A DNA stretch of 57,801 nt, taken from the NCBI GenBank assembly GCA_927362715.1, contig CAKMIX010000016.1, positions 1 to 57,801 of the forward strand, read 5' to 3'. Made by a program: the position numbers and the translations under genes. Below, one piece after another: positions 35,675 to 45,153 of the stretch (within the stretch, counting starts at the first letter, position 1; every line of letters starts with the position of its first letter). The stretch comes from an uncultured Clostridia bacterium (lineage in GTDB: Bacteria > Bacillota > Clostridia > Oscillospirales > Acutalibacteraceae). The notes under the pieces were generated by a model. The model saw nothing but the letters and a program-made list of their open reading frames with translations, did not search any database and was not told the DNA's origin.

Positions 35675-37534
35675 ATGGCAAAGGTTATCGGTATTGACTT
35701 AGGCACAACAAACTCCTGTGTCGCGGTGATCGAGGGCGGCGAGCCTGTCGTCATCGCCAACGCAGAGGGCGCACGCACCACCCCGTCGGTGGTCGCGTTT
35801 TCCAAAACGGGCGAACGCATGGTCGGTCAGGTCGCAAAACGGCAGGCGATCACCAACCCCGACCGCACCGTCTCGTCCATCAAGCGGCACATGGGCTCGG
35901 ATTACCGTGTGACGATCGACGACAAGAAATACACCCCGCAGGAGATCTCTGCGATGATCCTGCAAAAGCTGAAGGCCGACGCGGAAAGCTATCTCGGCGG
36001 CACAGTGCATGAGGCGGTCATCACCGTCCCTGCATACTTCACCGACGCGCAGCGTCAGGCGACCAAGGATGCGGGCAAGATCGCGGGCTTGGACGTCAAG
36101 CGTATCATCAACGAGCCGACGGCGGCGGCGCTCGCCTACGGCATCGATAAGGAAGATGACCAAAAGGTCATGGTGTATGACCTCGGCGGCGGTACGTTCG
36201 ACGTGTCCATCATCGAAATGGGCGACGGTGTGCAGGAGGTGCTTGCTACCGCCGGTAACAACCGCCTCGGCGGCGACGACTTCGACCAGCGCATCATCGA
36301 CTGGCTGGCGGATGAATTCAAAAAGGAGCAGGGCATCGACCTGCGGCAGGACAAAATGGCAATGCAGCGCCTGAAGGAAGCGGCGGAAAAGGCGAAGATC
36401 GAGCTTTCGAGCGTCACGACCTCCAACATCAGTCTGCCCTTCATCACGGCGGACGCCACGGGTCCGAAGCACTTGGAGACCACGCTCACACGTGCGAAAT
36501 TCAATGAAATGACCGCAGATCTTGTGGAAGCGACCATGGGGCCCGTCCGTCAGGCTTTGCAGGACTCCGGGCTTAAGACCTCCGAGATCAATAAGGTCCT
36601 GATGGTGGGCGGTTCTTCGCGTATCCCCGCCGTGCAGGAGGCGATCAAGACGTTCACGGGGCTTGAACCCTTCAAGGGCATCAACCCGGATGAATGTGTC
36701 GCGGTCGGCGCGGCGATCCAGGGCGGCGTGCTCGGCGGCGATGTCGAAGGCATCCTGCTTCTGGACGTCACCCCGCTGTCGCTCGGTATCGAGACGATGG
36801 GCGGCGTTTCGACCAAGATCATCGAGCGCAATACGACCATCCCCGTGAAAAAGAGCCAGATCTTCTCGACCGCCGCAGATAACCAGACTTCCGTAGAAGT
36901 CCATGTTTTGCAGGGCGAACGTGAATTTGCGCGCGACAACAAGACGCTCGGCGTGTTCCATCTCGACGGCATCATGCCCGCGCCGCGCGGCGTGCCGCAG
37001 ATCGAGGTCACCTTCGACATCGATACCAACGGCATCGTCCATGTCTCCGCCAAAGACCTCGGCACGCAGAAGGAACAGTCCATTTCCATCACCGCGTCGT
37101 CGAATATGTCCAAGGAGGACGTTGAAAAGGCAGTCAAGGAAGCCGAGCAGTTCGCTGCGGAGGACAAGAAGCGCAAGGAAGGCATCGACACCCGCAACGA
37201 AGCGGATCAGATGGTCTACCAGTGCGAAAAGATTTTGAAAGAAAACGGCGATAAGATCGCCGAGGCCGACAAGACCGAGATCCAAAGCAAGGTGGATGCG
37301 CTCAAAGAGGCGCTCAAGGGCGAGGACATCGACGCCATCAAGGCGAAGAAAGACGAGCTGACCGAGAAATTCAACAAGGTCGCCGAAGAGATGTACCGCG
37401 CGGCCGCTGCGCAGGCACAGAACGCGCAGGGCGCACAGGGCGGCCCGACCGACGCGGGCGCACAGAACGCCGGCAAGGGCGACGACGGCTACTACGAAGC
37501 GGATTACACCGACGTGGAAGACGGCAACAAATAA
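35675..37534 (+). CDS. dnaK: Chaperone DnaK (Hsp70)
   Basis: This 619-residue ATPase starts [25 protein letters not shown] before it favours this ATG over one five codons earlier. The phosphate motifs [13 protein letters not shown] and [11 protein letters not shown], and the substrate domain ([17 protein letters not shown]) are intact. The tail is Gln/Ala/Gly-rich and ends in an acidic [12 protein letters not shown]. It works with GrpE and DnaJ. Confidence 0.98.
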   Translation: MAKVIGIDLGTTNSCVAVIEGGEPVVIANAEGARTTPSVVAFSKTGERMVGQVAKRQAITNPDRTVSSIKRHMGSDYRVTIDDKKYTPQEISAMILQKLKADAESYLGGTVHEAVITVPAYFTDAQRQATKDAGKIAGLDVKRIINEPTAAALAYGIDKEDDQKVMVYDLGGGTFDVSIIEMGDGVQEVLATAGNNRLGGDDFDQRIIDWLADEFKKEQGIDLRQDKMAMQRLKEAAEKAKIELSSVTTSNISLPFITADATGPKHLETTLTRAKFNEMTADLVEATMGPVRQALQDSGLKTSEINKVLMVGGSSRIPAVQEAIKTFTGLEPFKGINPDECVAVGAAIQGGVLGGDVEGILLLDVTPLSLGIETMGGVSTKIIERNTTIPVKKSQIFSTAADNQTSVEVHVLQGEREFARDNKTLGVFHLDGIMPAPRGVPQIEVTFDIDTNGIVHVSAKDLGTQKEQSISITASSNMSKEDVEKAVKEAEQFAAEDKKRKEGIDTRNEADQMVYQCEKILKENGDKIAEADKTEIQSKVDALKEALKGEDIDAIKAKKDELTEKFNKVAEEMYRAAAAQAQNAQGAQGGPTDAGAQNAGKGDDGYYEADYTDVEDGNK

Positions 37535-37551
37535 CAACGGTAAGGAGAGTA

Positions 37552-37580
37552 CGGCAGAGCTCCGAAAAGGGGCTCTGCCG
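37552..37580 (+). other. Hairpin in the dnaK-dnaJ gap
   Basis: CGGCAGAGC plus CC (37552-37563) pairs with GG plus GCTCTGCCG (to 37580) around GAAAA, with one mismatch; a second GC hairpin (GGGCGG...CCGCCC) follows at about 37598. There is no T run. Such structures often set a processing site that lowers dnaJ relative to dnaK. Confidence 0.45.
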
Positions 37581-37633
37581 CCATCCGATTTCATATGGGC
37601 GGGCAGCCGCCGCCCGTCCGGGAGAGAACGTAC

Positions 37634-38797
37634 ATGGCAGAAAAACGCGATTATTACGAGGTGCTCGGCGTAGACCGCAACGCCTCGGAGGATGAGATCA
37701 AAAAAGCATACCGCAAGCTTGCGAAACAATACCACCCCGATCTGCACCCCGATGACAAGGATGCGGAAGCGAAGTTCAAGGAAGCAAACGAGGCGTACGA
37801 AGTACTGTCCGACGCCGAGAAAAAGGCGAAATACGACCGCTTCGGTCACGCGGGGGTGGATCCGACCTATAACGCAGGCCAGGGCGGCGGTTACGGCGGG
37901 GGCTTCGGCGGCGGCTTTGACTTTGACCTCGGCGACATCTTCAGCAACATATTCGGCGGGGGCTTCGGCGGCGGTTTCGGCGGCGGGGCGAACCCCAACG
38001 CGCCGCAGCGCGGCTCGGATACGCAGGCGAGCGTGACCATTTCGTTTGAAGAGGCGGCCAAGGGCTGCGAGCGCGAGGTCACGACGAACCGTATCGAGGT
38101 CTGTGACGAATGTCACGGCTCGGGCGCCGCACCCGGTTCTTCGCCGAAAACCTGTCCCGAATGCCACGGGCGCGGGCAGGTCACGACCCAGCAGCGCACG
38201 GCATTCGGCGTGATCCAGACGCAGAAAGCGTGCTCGCGCTGCGGCGGCAAGGGCACGATCATCGACAATCCCTGCCGCAAATGCCGCGGCGCAGGGCGCG
38301 TGCGCAAGCCCGTCACCATCACGGTCAAAATCCCCGCCGGTATCGATGACCGTCAGGTCATCAATGCGCGCGGGCAGGGCAATAAGGGGCTGAACGGCGG
38401 CCCTGCGGGCGATCTGCGCGTTGCGGTCAATGTACGCCCGCACCCGATCTTTGAGCGCGAGGGCTATAACGTTTGGGTCGAAATGCACATCAGCTACGCC
38501 GCTGCGGCGCTCGGCTGCACCGTGCAGGTGCCCACGCTCGACGGTAAGGTGCAGTATACCGTCCCCGCAGGCACGCAGGCGGGCGATGTGTTCAAATTGA
38601 AGGGCAAGGGGATCCAAAGTCTTAACAACCGCGGGCGCGGCGACGAGCTCGTGCGCATTGTGGTGGACGTCCCGCGCGAGCTCAACGAGGAACAGAAAGA
38701 CCTGCTGCGAAAGTTAGATGCGGCACTCGGCAACGAGACGGCGCATCTCGGGCGCGGGGAAGAGAAAAAAGGCTTCTTCGGCAAAAAGAAAAAATAA
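37634..38797 (+). CDS. dnaJ: Co-chaperone DnaJ (Hsp40)
   Basis: This 387-residue protein starts [17 protein letters not shown]; a longer reading from 37595 lies in a hairpin and is rejected. The J domain has HPD (YHPDL), then a Gly/Phe region, four CxxCxGxG zinc repeats ([32 protein letters not shown]) and the C-terminal substrate domains. Its end, [11 protein letters not shown], is strongly basic. Confidence 0.97.
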   Translation: MAEKRDYYEVLGVDRNASEDEIKKAYRKLAKQYHPDLHPDDKDAEAKFKEANEAYEVLSDAEKKAKYDRFGHAGVDPTYNAGQGGGYGGGFGGGFDFDLGDIFSNIFGGGFGGGFGGGANPNAPQRGSDTQASVTISFEEAAKGCEREVTTNRIEVCDECHGSGAAPGSSPKTCPECHGRGQVTTQQRTAFGVIQTQKACSRCGGKGTIIDNPCRKCRGAGRVRKPVTITVKIPAGIDDRQVINARGQGNKGLNGGPAGDLRVAVNVRPHPIFEREGYNVWVEMHISYAAAALGCTVQVPTLDGKVQYTVPAGTQAGDVFKLKGKGIQSLNNRGRGDELVRIVVDVPRELNEEQKDLLRKLDAALGNETAHLGRGEEKKGFFGKKKK

Positions 38798-38816
38798 GCG
38801 GCAAACGCTTTCAAAC

Positions 38817-38856
38817 AAACTGCTTTTGTGCTATGATAGCAGAAAGGCAGTTTTTT
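38817..38856 (+). terminator. Terminator of the heat-shock operon
   Basis: AACTGC (38818-38823) pairs with GCAGTT (38847-38852), continued inside by a mostly paired U/A stem and a TGCTA/TAGCA tip; six T (38851-38856). Confidence 0.85.
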
Positions 38857-38865
38857 GTTGCAACG

Positions 38866-39231
38866 CAGTAGGGGCGGGGCTCCGGGCAGATGTCAGACGT
38901 TAGAAATCAGAAATCAGAAATCAGATGCGATATGGGCAGGTTTCAGAAAAGCTACGGCTTCGCAGAAACAATTTGTTTTCTGCCGTAGGGGCGGGGCTTA
39001 AGCGCCCGCCCGTAAGGAAGTCGAATTTTGTTGCTTGTTGCGGCGAAAAACAGAATCACGGTTTTTATAACAGACGAAGGTTGCTTTTTTTCGCACTCTG
39101 CTCGGTCGGGCACTTAAGCCCCGCCCCTACAAGTGGTGCTCTTTTCCTTTTAGCGCAGCCGCGGCAATGCATAAAATCTGCCATACCACAGCTAATTTCT
39201 GATTTCTAACATCTATAATCTAAAATCTAAT
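38866..39231. repeat. Composite repeat, copy 4
   Basis: It starts with a half palindrome (GTAGGGGCGGGGCTC, from 38869), then six in-register heptamers (CAGATGT, CAGACGT, TAGAAAT, CAGAAAT, CAGAAAT, CAGATGC; about 38887-38929), the 146-bp element (38985-39130), a GCGCAGCCGCGGCAATGC core and a complementary heptamer array (about 39190-39231) that abuts the aroE ribosome-binding site. No gene is supported in 38798-39246. Confidence 0.85.
38985..39130. repeat. 146-bp palindrome-ended element, copy C
   Basis: Both ends are of the CTTAAG-loop subtype (GTAGGGGCGGGGCTTAAG on the left, its complement on the right). The interior is collinear with copies A and B. Confidence 0.8.
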
Positions 39232-39246
39232 TTGCAGGTGAAACCT

Positions 39247-40464
39247 ATGTACGGACTTTTGGGTGAACATCTTTCGCACAGCTTTTCCCCGCAGATCCAC
39301 GCGCGGCTGGGCGATTACGACTACAAATTGTTTGAGGTCGCGCCGGACGATCTCGGGGCGTTTTTGCAGGCGAAAAACTTCAATGGGCTCAACGTCACAA
39401 TCCCCTATAAAAAGGCAGTCATCCCCTTTCTTGCGGGGCTTTCCGACAACGCGCGGCGCATCGGCGCGGTCAATACGATCGTAAAGCGCGCGGACGGCAC
39501 GCTTTGGGGCGACAACACCGACTACGACGGCTTTTTTTACATGGTGCGCCGAAGCGCGGCGGAAGTCCGGGGCAAAAAAGCGCTCGTGCTCGGCACGGGC
39601 GGTGCGAGCGCGCCTGTCGCGGCGGGGCTTTCCGATCTCGGCGCGCGTGAGGTCATAAAAATCTCCCGCAGCGGGGAGAATAACTACGAAAACATTGCCC
39701 GCCACTATGATGCGGATATCCTGGTCAACACCACGCCCGTCGGTATGTACCCGAACAACGGGAAAGCGCCGCTTTCTCTGGAGGGCTTCCGAAAGCTTTC
39801 GTGCGTGCTCGACATCATTTATAACCCGCATAAAACCGCGCTTACGCTCGACGCCGAACGGCGCGGCATCCCCGCCTTCACGGGGCTTTCGATGCTCGTT
39901 GCGCAGGCAAAGCGCGCGGCGGAGCTGTTTTTGGGAACGGACATTCCCGACGCGCGCACGGACGAAATTCTCGCAGAGCTTGAACGCGAAATGCAGAACC
40001 TTGTGCTCGTCGGCATGCCCGGCTGCGGCAAGACCACGGTAGGCAAGGCCCTTTCAAAAGCCCTTTCCCGCCCGTTTTGCGACGCAGACACCGAGATCGA
40101 GCGCCGCGCGGGGAAGAACATCCCCGCGATCTTTGAAGCCGAGGGTGAGGCGGGTTTTCGCGCACGCGAAACGGCGGTGCTTGCCGAATTATGTAAGCAA
40201 AGCGGCGCGGTTATCGCGACGGGCGGCGGCGCGGTAACAATTTCCGAAAACATCGATATTTTGCGGCAGAACAGCATCGTGCTGTTTCTGAACCGCGACC
40301 CGTCTGCGCTCCCGACCGACGGCCGCCCCGTTTCGCAGCGCGACGGCGTGCAGGCGATCTATCAGCGGCGGCTGCCGCTGTACCGTGCGGTATGTGATTA
40401 TGAGATCGACGCGAACGACGCGATAGAGACAGTCGTACAGCGCATTTCGGAGGCAATACAATGA
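39247..40464 (+). CDS. Fused shikimate dehydrogenase / shikimate kinase
   Basis: This 405-residue protein catalyses two consecutive shikimate steps. Residues 1-250 are AroE: SHSFSP (10-15), NVTIPYK with catalytic K55, NTDYDG with D93, NADP loop GTGGAS (116-121). Residues 250-405 are AroK: Walker A GMPGCGKT (256-263), CDADTEIE (278-285), GGGAV (326-330) and the lid DGRPVSQRDG. Both catalytic sets look intact. The start is the ATG behind AGGTG. Its end overlaps aroQ by four bases. AroE-AroK fusion makes the dehydrogenase product pass directly to the kinase in one polypeptide. Confidence 0.93.
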   Translation: MYGLLGEHLSHSFSPQIHARLGDYDYKLFEVAPDDLGAFLQAKNFNGLNVTIPYKKAVIPFLAGLSDNARRIGAVNTIVKRADGTLWGDNTDYDGFFYMVRRSAAEVRGKKALVLGTGGASAPVAAGLSDLGAREVIKISRSGENNYENIARHYDADILVNTTPVGMYPNNGKAPLSLEGFRKLSCVLDIIYNPHKTALTLDAERRGIPAFTGLSMLVAQAKRAAELFLGTDIPDARTDEILAELEREMQNLVLVGMPGCGKTTVGKALSKALSRPFCDADTEIERRAGKNIPAIFEAEGEAGFRARETAVLAELCKQSGAVIATGGGAVTISENIDILRQNSIVLFLNRDPSALPTDGRPVSQRDGVQAIYQRRLPLYRAVCDYEIDANDAIETVVQRISEAIQ

Positions 40465-40898
40465 AGATCCTTGTTATCAACGGCCCAAACCTTAATATGC
40501 TCGGCGTCCGCGAGCCCGATATTTACGGCAAACAGACCTATGCGTCGCTTGTAGAGCAAATCGAAGCTTGGGCGAAAGAGCTCGGTGCAGAGGTCGAGTG
40601 CTACCAGTCCAACCACGAGGGCGACATCGTCGACAAGATCCAGGCGGCTTACGGCGTGTTTGACGGCATCGTTATCAACCCCGCCGCCTACACACATACG
40701 AGCGTCGCCATCCTCGACGCGCTCAAAGCCGTCGGCCTCCCCGCCGCCGAAGTGCACATCTCCGACGTGAACGCGCGGGAAAAATTCCGGCATGTTTCCT
40801 ATGCAGGGATGGCGTGCGCGGCGCATTTTATCGGGCTCGGCTTCGACGGCTACCGCCAGGCGCTTGAATATCTTGTGCGCAGCGGTGCAAACGGTTGA
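40461..40898 (+). CDS. aroQ: 3-Dehydroquinate dehydratase, type II
   Basis: This 145-residue enzyme has the type II signature INGPNLNMLGVREPDIYG (with the catalytic Tyr), YQSNHEG, VINPAAYTHTSVA and HISD. It makes 3-dehydroshikimate, the substrate of the AroE half of the upstream fusion; ATGA overlap couples them. Together the two genes give three consecutive pathway steps. Confidence 0.96.
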   Translation: MKILVINGPNLNMLGVREPDIYGKQTYASLVEQIEAWAKELGAEVECYQSNHEGDIVDKIQAAYGVFDGIVINPAAYTHTSVAILDALKAVGLPAAEVHISDVNAREKFRHVSYAGMACAAHFIGLGFDGYRQALEYLVRSGANG

Positions 40899-40923
40899 AA
40901 TCCGCATATAAATCTGCTACAAT
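40895..40923 (+). promoter_or_regulatory. Promoter of metG and downstream genes
   Basis: TTGAAA (40895-40900) overlaps the aroQ stop; 17-base spacer; TACAAT (40918-40923). It could drive metG, tatD and the downstream kinase/PqqD/peptidase/exporter cassette, since no terminator intervenes up to 46811. Confidence 0.65.
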
Positions 40924-40958
40924 TATAGGAAATGTCCCGAAAAGAAAGGAAGAGGAAC

Positions 40959-42908
40959 ATGGGTGACAAACCGAAATTTTACATCACCACCGCCATTGCC
41001 TACACGTCGCGCAAGCCGCACATCGGCAACAGCTATGAGATCGTGCTGACCGACGCGATCGCGCGCTATAAGCGAATGCAGGGCTATGACGTATTCTTCC
41101 TGACGGGCACCGACGAGCACGGGCAGAAGATCGAGGAATACGCCAAGGCGGCGGGCGTAACGCCGAAAGCCTATGTGGATAAGGTCGCGGGCGAGATCCG
41201 CGCCATCTGCGACGCGCTTCATACCACGTACGACAAATTCATCCGCACCACCGACGACTACCACGAAAAGGCGGTGCAGAAGATCTTTAAAAAGCTCTAT
41301 GATCAGGGGGATATTTACAAGGGCGAATACGAGGGTTTGTACTGCACCCCGTGCGAGAGCTTTTGGACGGAAAGCCAGCTGGATGAAAACGGCTGCTGCC
41401 CCGACTGCCACAGACCCGTTAAAAAGGCGAAGGAGGAAGCGTATTTCCTGCGGCTTTCGAAATACCAGAAGCAGCTTGAGGATTTTATTGAAAGCCATGA
41501 GGATTTCATCTACCCCGAAGCGCGTAAAAAGGAAATGCTCAACAACTTCATAAAGCCCGGTTTGCAGGATCTGTGCGTCTCGCGCACCTCCTTTAAATGG
41601 GGCGTGCCCGTGTCGTTTGACGAAAGCCACGTGATCTACGTCTGGATCGACGCGCTTTCCAACTACATCACCGCGCTCGGCTACGACCCGGACGAGCCCG
41701 GCGCGCTTTACAAAAAATACTGGCCCGCCGATGTGCACATCATCGGCAAGGACATCGTGCGCTTCCACACGATCTACTGGCCTATTATGCTCATGGCGCT
41801 CGGCGAGCCGCTGCCGAAACAGGTCTACGGCCACCCGTGGCTGCTGTTCGGCGAGGACAAGATGTCGAAATCCCGCGGCAACGTGATCTATGCCGACGAT
41901 CTGATCAAGGTGTTCGGCGTGGACGCGGTGCGCTATTACCTGCTTGCGGAAATGCCGCACGCGCAGGACGGCTCCATCACCTACGAAACGCTCATCGAGC
42001 GCTACAACACGGACCTTGCGAACACCATCGGCAATCTTGTCAACCGCACCGTCGCCATGCAGCGGAAATATTTTGACGGCGTGGTGCAAGCCCCCGCGGA
42101 ACCCGGTGCATTTGACGATGACATCCGCGCGCTCGCGCTCGATACCGTAAAGCAGGTGGACCGCTGCTTTAACGAATACAAGATCGCCGACAGCACCGCC
42201 TGTGTGCTCACACTTGCGCGCCGCTTAAACAAATACATCGACGAGACCATGCCCTGGGCGCTCGCCAAGGATGAAGAAAAGCGCGCGCGGCTGGGTACGG
42301 TGCTCTACAACCTTTTGGAGGGCATCCGTTACCTTGGCGTGCTGCTCTCGCCCTACATGCCCGACACCGCCGACGCGATCTTCGCGCAGCTGGGCACGGA
42401 TGTGCGCGATTATGATTCGTTAAAGGCTTTCGGCGGACTTCAAGCCGGCACGAAGGTCGGCACGCCCACGCCGCTGTTTTCGCGCATTGACGGCGAAAAG
42501 CTGATCGCAGAACTCCTCGAACAGCAGAAAAAGGAGCAGGAGGCCGAAAAGAAAGCTGCCGAAGCGGCGGCAGGGCTTGCACCCATCCACATCGAAGATT
42601 TTATGAAAACCGAACTGCGCGTAGCCGAGGTCAAAGCCTGCGAGCCGGTCAAGCGCTCGAAGAAGCTTCTTGAATTGACGCTTGATGACGGCTCGGGTGC
42701 AGAGCGCACCGTGGCAAGCGGCATTGCGCCGTGGTACAAGCCGGAAGACCTTATCGGCAAAAAGGTCGTGCTTGTGGCAAACTTAAAGCCCGCAAAGCTG
42801 TGCGGGGTGGAAAGCTGCGGCATGATCTTAGCGGCGGATTGCGCGGAGGACGATGTGCAGGTCGTATTTGTGGACAGCTCCATGCCGAACGGGGCGCGGA
42901 TCCGCTGA
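40959..42908 (+). CDS. metG: Methionyl-tRNA synthetase
   Basis: This 649-residue enzyme starts MGDKPKFYITTAIAY behind AGGAAGAGG; an upstream in-frame ATG (40932) has no such site. The class I motifs are PHIGN (HIGH variant) and DKMSKSRGN. A zinc knuckle is seen in YCTPCESFWTE ... CCPDCH. The last about 105 residues are a tRNA-binding OB domain (IEDFMKTELRVAEVKACEP) that dimerises. Stop overlaps tatD as TGATG. Confidence 0.97.
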   Translation: MGDKPKFYITTAIAYTSRKPHIGNSYEIVLTDAIARYKRMQGYDVFFLTGTDEHGQKIEEYAKAAGVTPKAYVDKVAGEIRAICDALHTTYDKFIRTTDDYHEKAVQKIFKKLYDQGDIYKGEYEGLYCTPCESFWTESQLDENGCCPDCHRPVKKAKEEAYFLRLSKYQKQLEDFIESHEDFIYPEARKKEMLNNFIKPGLQDLCVSRTSFKWGVPVSFDESHVIYVWIDALSNYITALGYDPDEPGALYKKYWPADVHIIGKDIVRFHTIYWPIMLMALGEPLPKQVYGHPWLLFGEDKMSKSRGNVIYADDLIKVFGVDAVRYYLLAEMPHAQDGSITYETLIERYNTDLANTIGNLVNRTVAMQRKYFDGVVQAPAEPGAFDDDIRALALDTVKQVDRCFNEYKIADSTACVLTLARRLNKYIDETMPWALAKDEEKRARLGTVLYNLLEGIRYLGVLLSPYMPDTADAIFAQLGTDVRDYDSLKAFGGLQAGTKVGTPTPLFSRIDGEKLIAELLEQQKKEQEAEKKAAEAAAGLAPIHIEDFMKTELRVAEVKACEPVKRSKKLLELTLDDGSGAERTVASGIAPWYKPEDLIGKKVVLVANLKPAKLCGVESCGMILAADCAEDDVQVVFVDSSMPNGARIR

Positions 42909-43684
42909 TGCTGACCGATATTTTTGATTCCCACGCGCACTACGACGACCCGCGTTTTGCAGAAGACGTGTATGCGCTTTTGGACAGCTTCCCGCAAAGC
43001 GGCGTTTCGGGCGTCGTGTCCTGCGGGGTGAATGTCGAGACGACGCGCTTTGCGCAGGCGCTTTCGCACCGCTATGCTTTTGTGTATGCGGCGGCGGGCT
43101 TCCATCCGCTCAATTTGGAGGATGTGCCCACCGATCCCGTTGCGGCGCTCGCGCCCTTTTTCAGAGACGCAAAAACCGTTGCCGTCGGGGAGATCGGGCT
43201 TGACTACCACTATGAAAAAGAAAGCCGCTTACAGCAGCTCGCGCTGTTTGAAGCGCAGCTCGCCTTCGCGAAAGAACGGGAGCTTCCCGTGATCGTACAC
43301 GACCGCGAAGCGCACGAGGATACGCTGCGGCTTTTGCAGAAATACCGCCCGCGCGGGGTGGTGCACTGCTTTTCGGGCTCAGCCGAAACGGCGCGCGAGG
43401 TGTTGAAACTCGGCATGTATATCGGCCTTGGCGGGGCGGTGACGTTCAAAAACGCCGTCAAGCCCGTCGAGGTCGCCAAAATGGTTCCCGCAGACCGCCT
43501 TTTGGTCGAAACGGACGCGCCGTATATGGCGCCTGTGCCGTGCCGGGGCAAGCGGTGTGATTCGCGTATGATCGCCTACACCGCCGAACGTCTGGCGGAG
43601 ATCCGCGGGGTGGATGCGCAGGATCTTTTGCATGAGACGGCGCGCAACGCGCGTGCATTGTTTGGGCTTCGCGCGGAAAAATAA
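42908..43684 (+). CDS. TatD-family metal-dependent DNase
   Basis: This 258-residue hydrolase has the metal motif FDSHAHYDD, VGEIGLDYHY (Glu), VIVHDREAHEDTL (His), HCFSGS and LLVETDAPYMAP (Asp). TatD nucleases are cytoplasmic 3'-5' DNA exonucleases linked to repair; pairing with metG is common in Firmicutes. Start is fixed by the TGATG overlap. Confidence 0.95.
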   Translation: MLTDIFDSHAHYDDPRFAEDVYALLDSFPQSGVSGVVSCGVNVETTRFAQALSHRYAFVYAAAGFHPLNLEDVPTDPVAALAPFFRDAKTVAVGEIGLDYHYEKESRLQQLALFEAQLAFAKERELPVIVHDREAHEDTLRLLQKYRPRGVVHCFSGSAETAREVLKLGMYIGLGGAVTFKNAVKPVEVAKMVPADRLLVETDAPYMAPVPCRGKRCDSRMIAYTAERLAEIRGVDAQDLLHETARNARALFGLRAEK

Positions 43685-43705
43685 GACAGTCGGAGGACGC
43701 GGGAT

Positions 43706-44428
43706 TTGGAAACATTTGAGATCGCAAACCTGCATGTGCGCTTTGATGCGCGCGGCGAGCTTTTATACACGCGCTCACGCCCGTATCTTGCAAAAGACGG
43801 CGCCGAAGCGGATTTCACCATTGACCTGTCGGAGGAATTCTTCGCGCGCAAGCACGAGCAGTACCCGCGGCTCACACTTGACGAGTGCCGGTACATGTGG
43901 GTGGGCGAGGCGTTTTATGCGCGGCTTTTGCAATATGACGGCATGCTGCTGCACGCTTCGTGCGTCGAAAAGGATGGGAAGGCCTATTTGTTTTCCGCGA
44001 AAAGCGGCACGGGCAAGTCCACGCATACGCATTTGTGGCTGCGCGCCTTCCCGGACAGCCGCATCATCAATGATGACAAGCCCGCTGTACGCCGCATGGA
44101 CGGTACGTTTTACGCCTGCGGCACGCCGTTTTCAGGCAAAACGGATGAAAATATCAATGTGCAGGTGCCCGTGCGCGCGATCGTATTTATAGAGCGCGGG
44201 ACGGAAAATTCGATCGAGCCCATCCCTCCTGCGGCGGCGATCCCGCTGTTTCTATCGCAGACGCTGCGTCCGCCGAAAAAAGCGGCCATGGAAACGATGC
44301 TCACCCTGCTCGGGAAGCTGCTCGAAGCCGTCCCTGTGTTCCGCCTGCGGTGTAACATGGACCTTTCCGCCGCCGAAACAGCGCTTGCAGGGATCGAGGC
44401 ATATTACGGAAAACAGGAAAAGGGGTAA
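43706..44428 (+). CDS. HPr kinase-like serine kinase (RiPP-type cassette)
   Basis: This 240-residue protein has a TTG start behind CGGAGG. The C-terminal half aligns in order with HPr kinase: LLHASCVEKDGKAYLFSAKSGTGKST (H83 and P-loop 97-106), then INDDKPAVR (D123/D124) in place of the LVADD metal-binding part, then GTPFSGKT (139-146). The HPr-recognition N-domain is replaced by an unrelated about 75-residue beta-rich part. Relatives of this kind occur beside PqqD-like proteins and in lasso peptide clusters of Firmicutes, where they phosphorylate peptide side chains. Here the substrate is unknown. First gene of a four-gene cassette, 21 bases after tatD. Confidence 0.8.
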   Translation: METFEIANLHVRFDARGELLYTRSRPYLAKDGAEADFTIDLSEEFFARKHEQYPRLTLDECRYMWVGEAFYARLLQYDGMLLHASCVEKDGKAYLFSAKSGTGKSTHTHLWLRAFPDSRIINDDKPAVRRMDGTFYACGTPFSGKTDENINVQVPVRAIVFIERGTENSIEPIPPAAAIPLFLSQTLRPPKKAAMETMLTLLGKLLEAVPVFRLRCNMDLSAAETALAGIEAYYGKQEKG

Positions 44429-44432
44429 TCCG

Positions 44433-44699
44433 ATGAAAATCAAAGAGGGCTTTGTTCTCCACGAGGTCGCCGGCAGCTTTGTCGCCGTGCCGCTGGGGGC
44501 TGCGCAGGTAGATTTCGGCGGCATGCTGACCTTAACGCCCGTGGGGGCATTTATTTGGAAATGCTTGGGAACGGACACGACGGAAGAGAAAATCGTACAA
44601 GCCGTGCTTTCCGAGTATGAGGTGGACGAGCCAACCGCACGCCGCGATGCGCATGCTTTCCTTGAAAAATTGCGCACGGCCGGGCTTTTAGAGGACTGA
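44433..44699 (+). CDS. PqqD-like peptide-binding (RRE) protein
   Basis: This 88-residue protein starts MKIKEGFVLHEVAGSFV. The pattern is that of PqqD-like domains: a three-strand N-terminal part (FVLHEVAGSFVAVPLG), an LTPVGAFIWKCL helix, and helices ending LEKLRTAGLLED. PqqD-like domains bind leader peptides and deliver them to modifying enzymes. It lies four bases after the kinase and is followed within four bases by the peptidase. No radical SAM gene is nearby, which is odd for a free PqqD. Confidence 0.85.
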   Translation: MKIKEGFVLHEVAGSFVAVPLGAAQVDFGGMLTLTPVGAFIWKCLGTDTTEEKIVQAVLSEYEVDEPTARRDAHAFLEKLRTAGLLED

Positions 44700-44703
44700 A
44701 GCG

Positions 44704-45153
44704 ATGGAAAAAAAGCAGGTTCGGCTCGAAGAGCTGCTGCCCGTCATGGAGGAAACGCTCGCTTCCGGCGGAACGGTGCGCCTGCCTATCACGGGTACGA
44801 GCATGCTGCCCCTGCTCGTTGCGGGGCGCGACACGGTGGTGCTCGCGCGCGCGGATACGCGGCTGCAAACCTATGACCTGCCGCTGTACCGCCGCGAAAA
44901 CGGCGCGTTCGTGCTGCACCGCGTGGTCGGCGTGGCAGAGGACGGCACCTATATCTGCTGCGGGGACAACCAATGGGTCAAAGAGCCGGGGATCCGCCAA
45001 GAACAGCTCATCGGCGTGGTCGCGCGCATCTGCCGCAAGGGCAGGGAATTCCCCGTCACGGCGAGGCGCTACCGGCTGTATGTGCGTTTGTGGGCGCTTT
45101 TGTTCCCCGTCCGGCGGTATCTTGTGGCATTGCGAGGGAAATTACGGAAATGA
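44704..45153 (+). CDS. S24/S26-family peptidase, soluble
   Basis: This 149-residue protein has the signal-peptidase-like order: ITGTSMLPLL with nucleophile S33, a basic stretch LYRRENGAFVLHRVV with H72 where SipW-type enzymes use His instead of Lys, and GDNQ (87-90). It lacks the N-terminal membrane anchor of signal peptidases; a moderately hydrophobic Arg-rich C-terminus (LYVRLWALLFPVRRYLVAL) may bind membrane. In this cassette it is a candidate leader-removal enzyme. Overlaps the exporter by four bases (ATGA). Confidence 0.8.
   Translation: MEKKQVRLEELLPVMEETLASGGTVRLPITGTSMLPLLVAGRDTVVLARADTRLQTYDLPLYRRENGAFVLHRVVGVAEDGTYICCGDNQWVKEPGIRQEQLIGVVARICRKGREFPVTARRYRLYVRLWALLFPVRRYLVALRGKLRK

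Noticed and set aside
35699-38617. A 972-codon open frame antisense to dnaK and dnaJ
   Set aside because: It is a shadow of GC-rich codon usage in two certain genes; it has no ribosome-binding site and an implausible composition rich in Arg, His, Val and Asp.
38887-38929. Heptamer arrays as a CRISPR array or tandem binding sites
   Set aside because: Units are seven bases without spacers and occur as opposed arrays in many places; no cas genes are present.
39209-39231. TATAAT within the heptamer array as an aroE promoter
   Set aside because: It arises from the repeat sequence and has no acceptable -35 at 16-18 bases.
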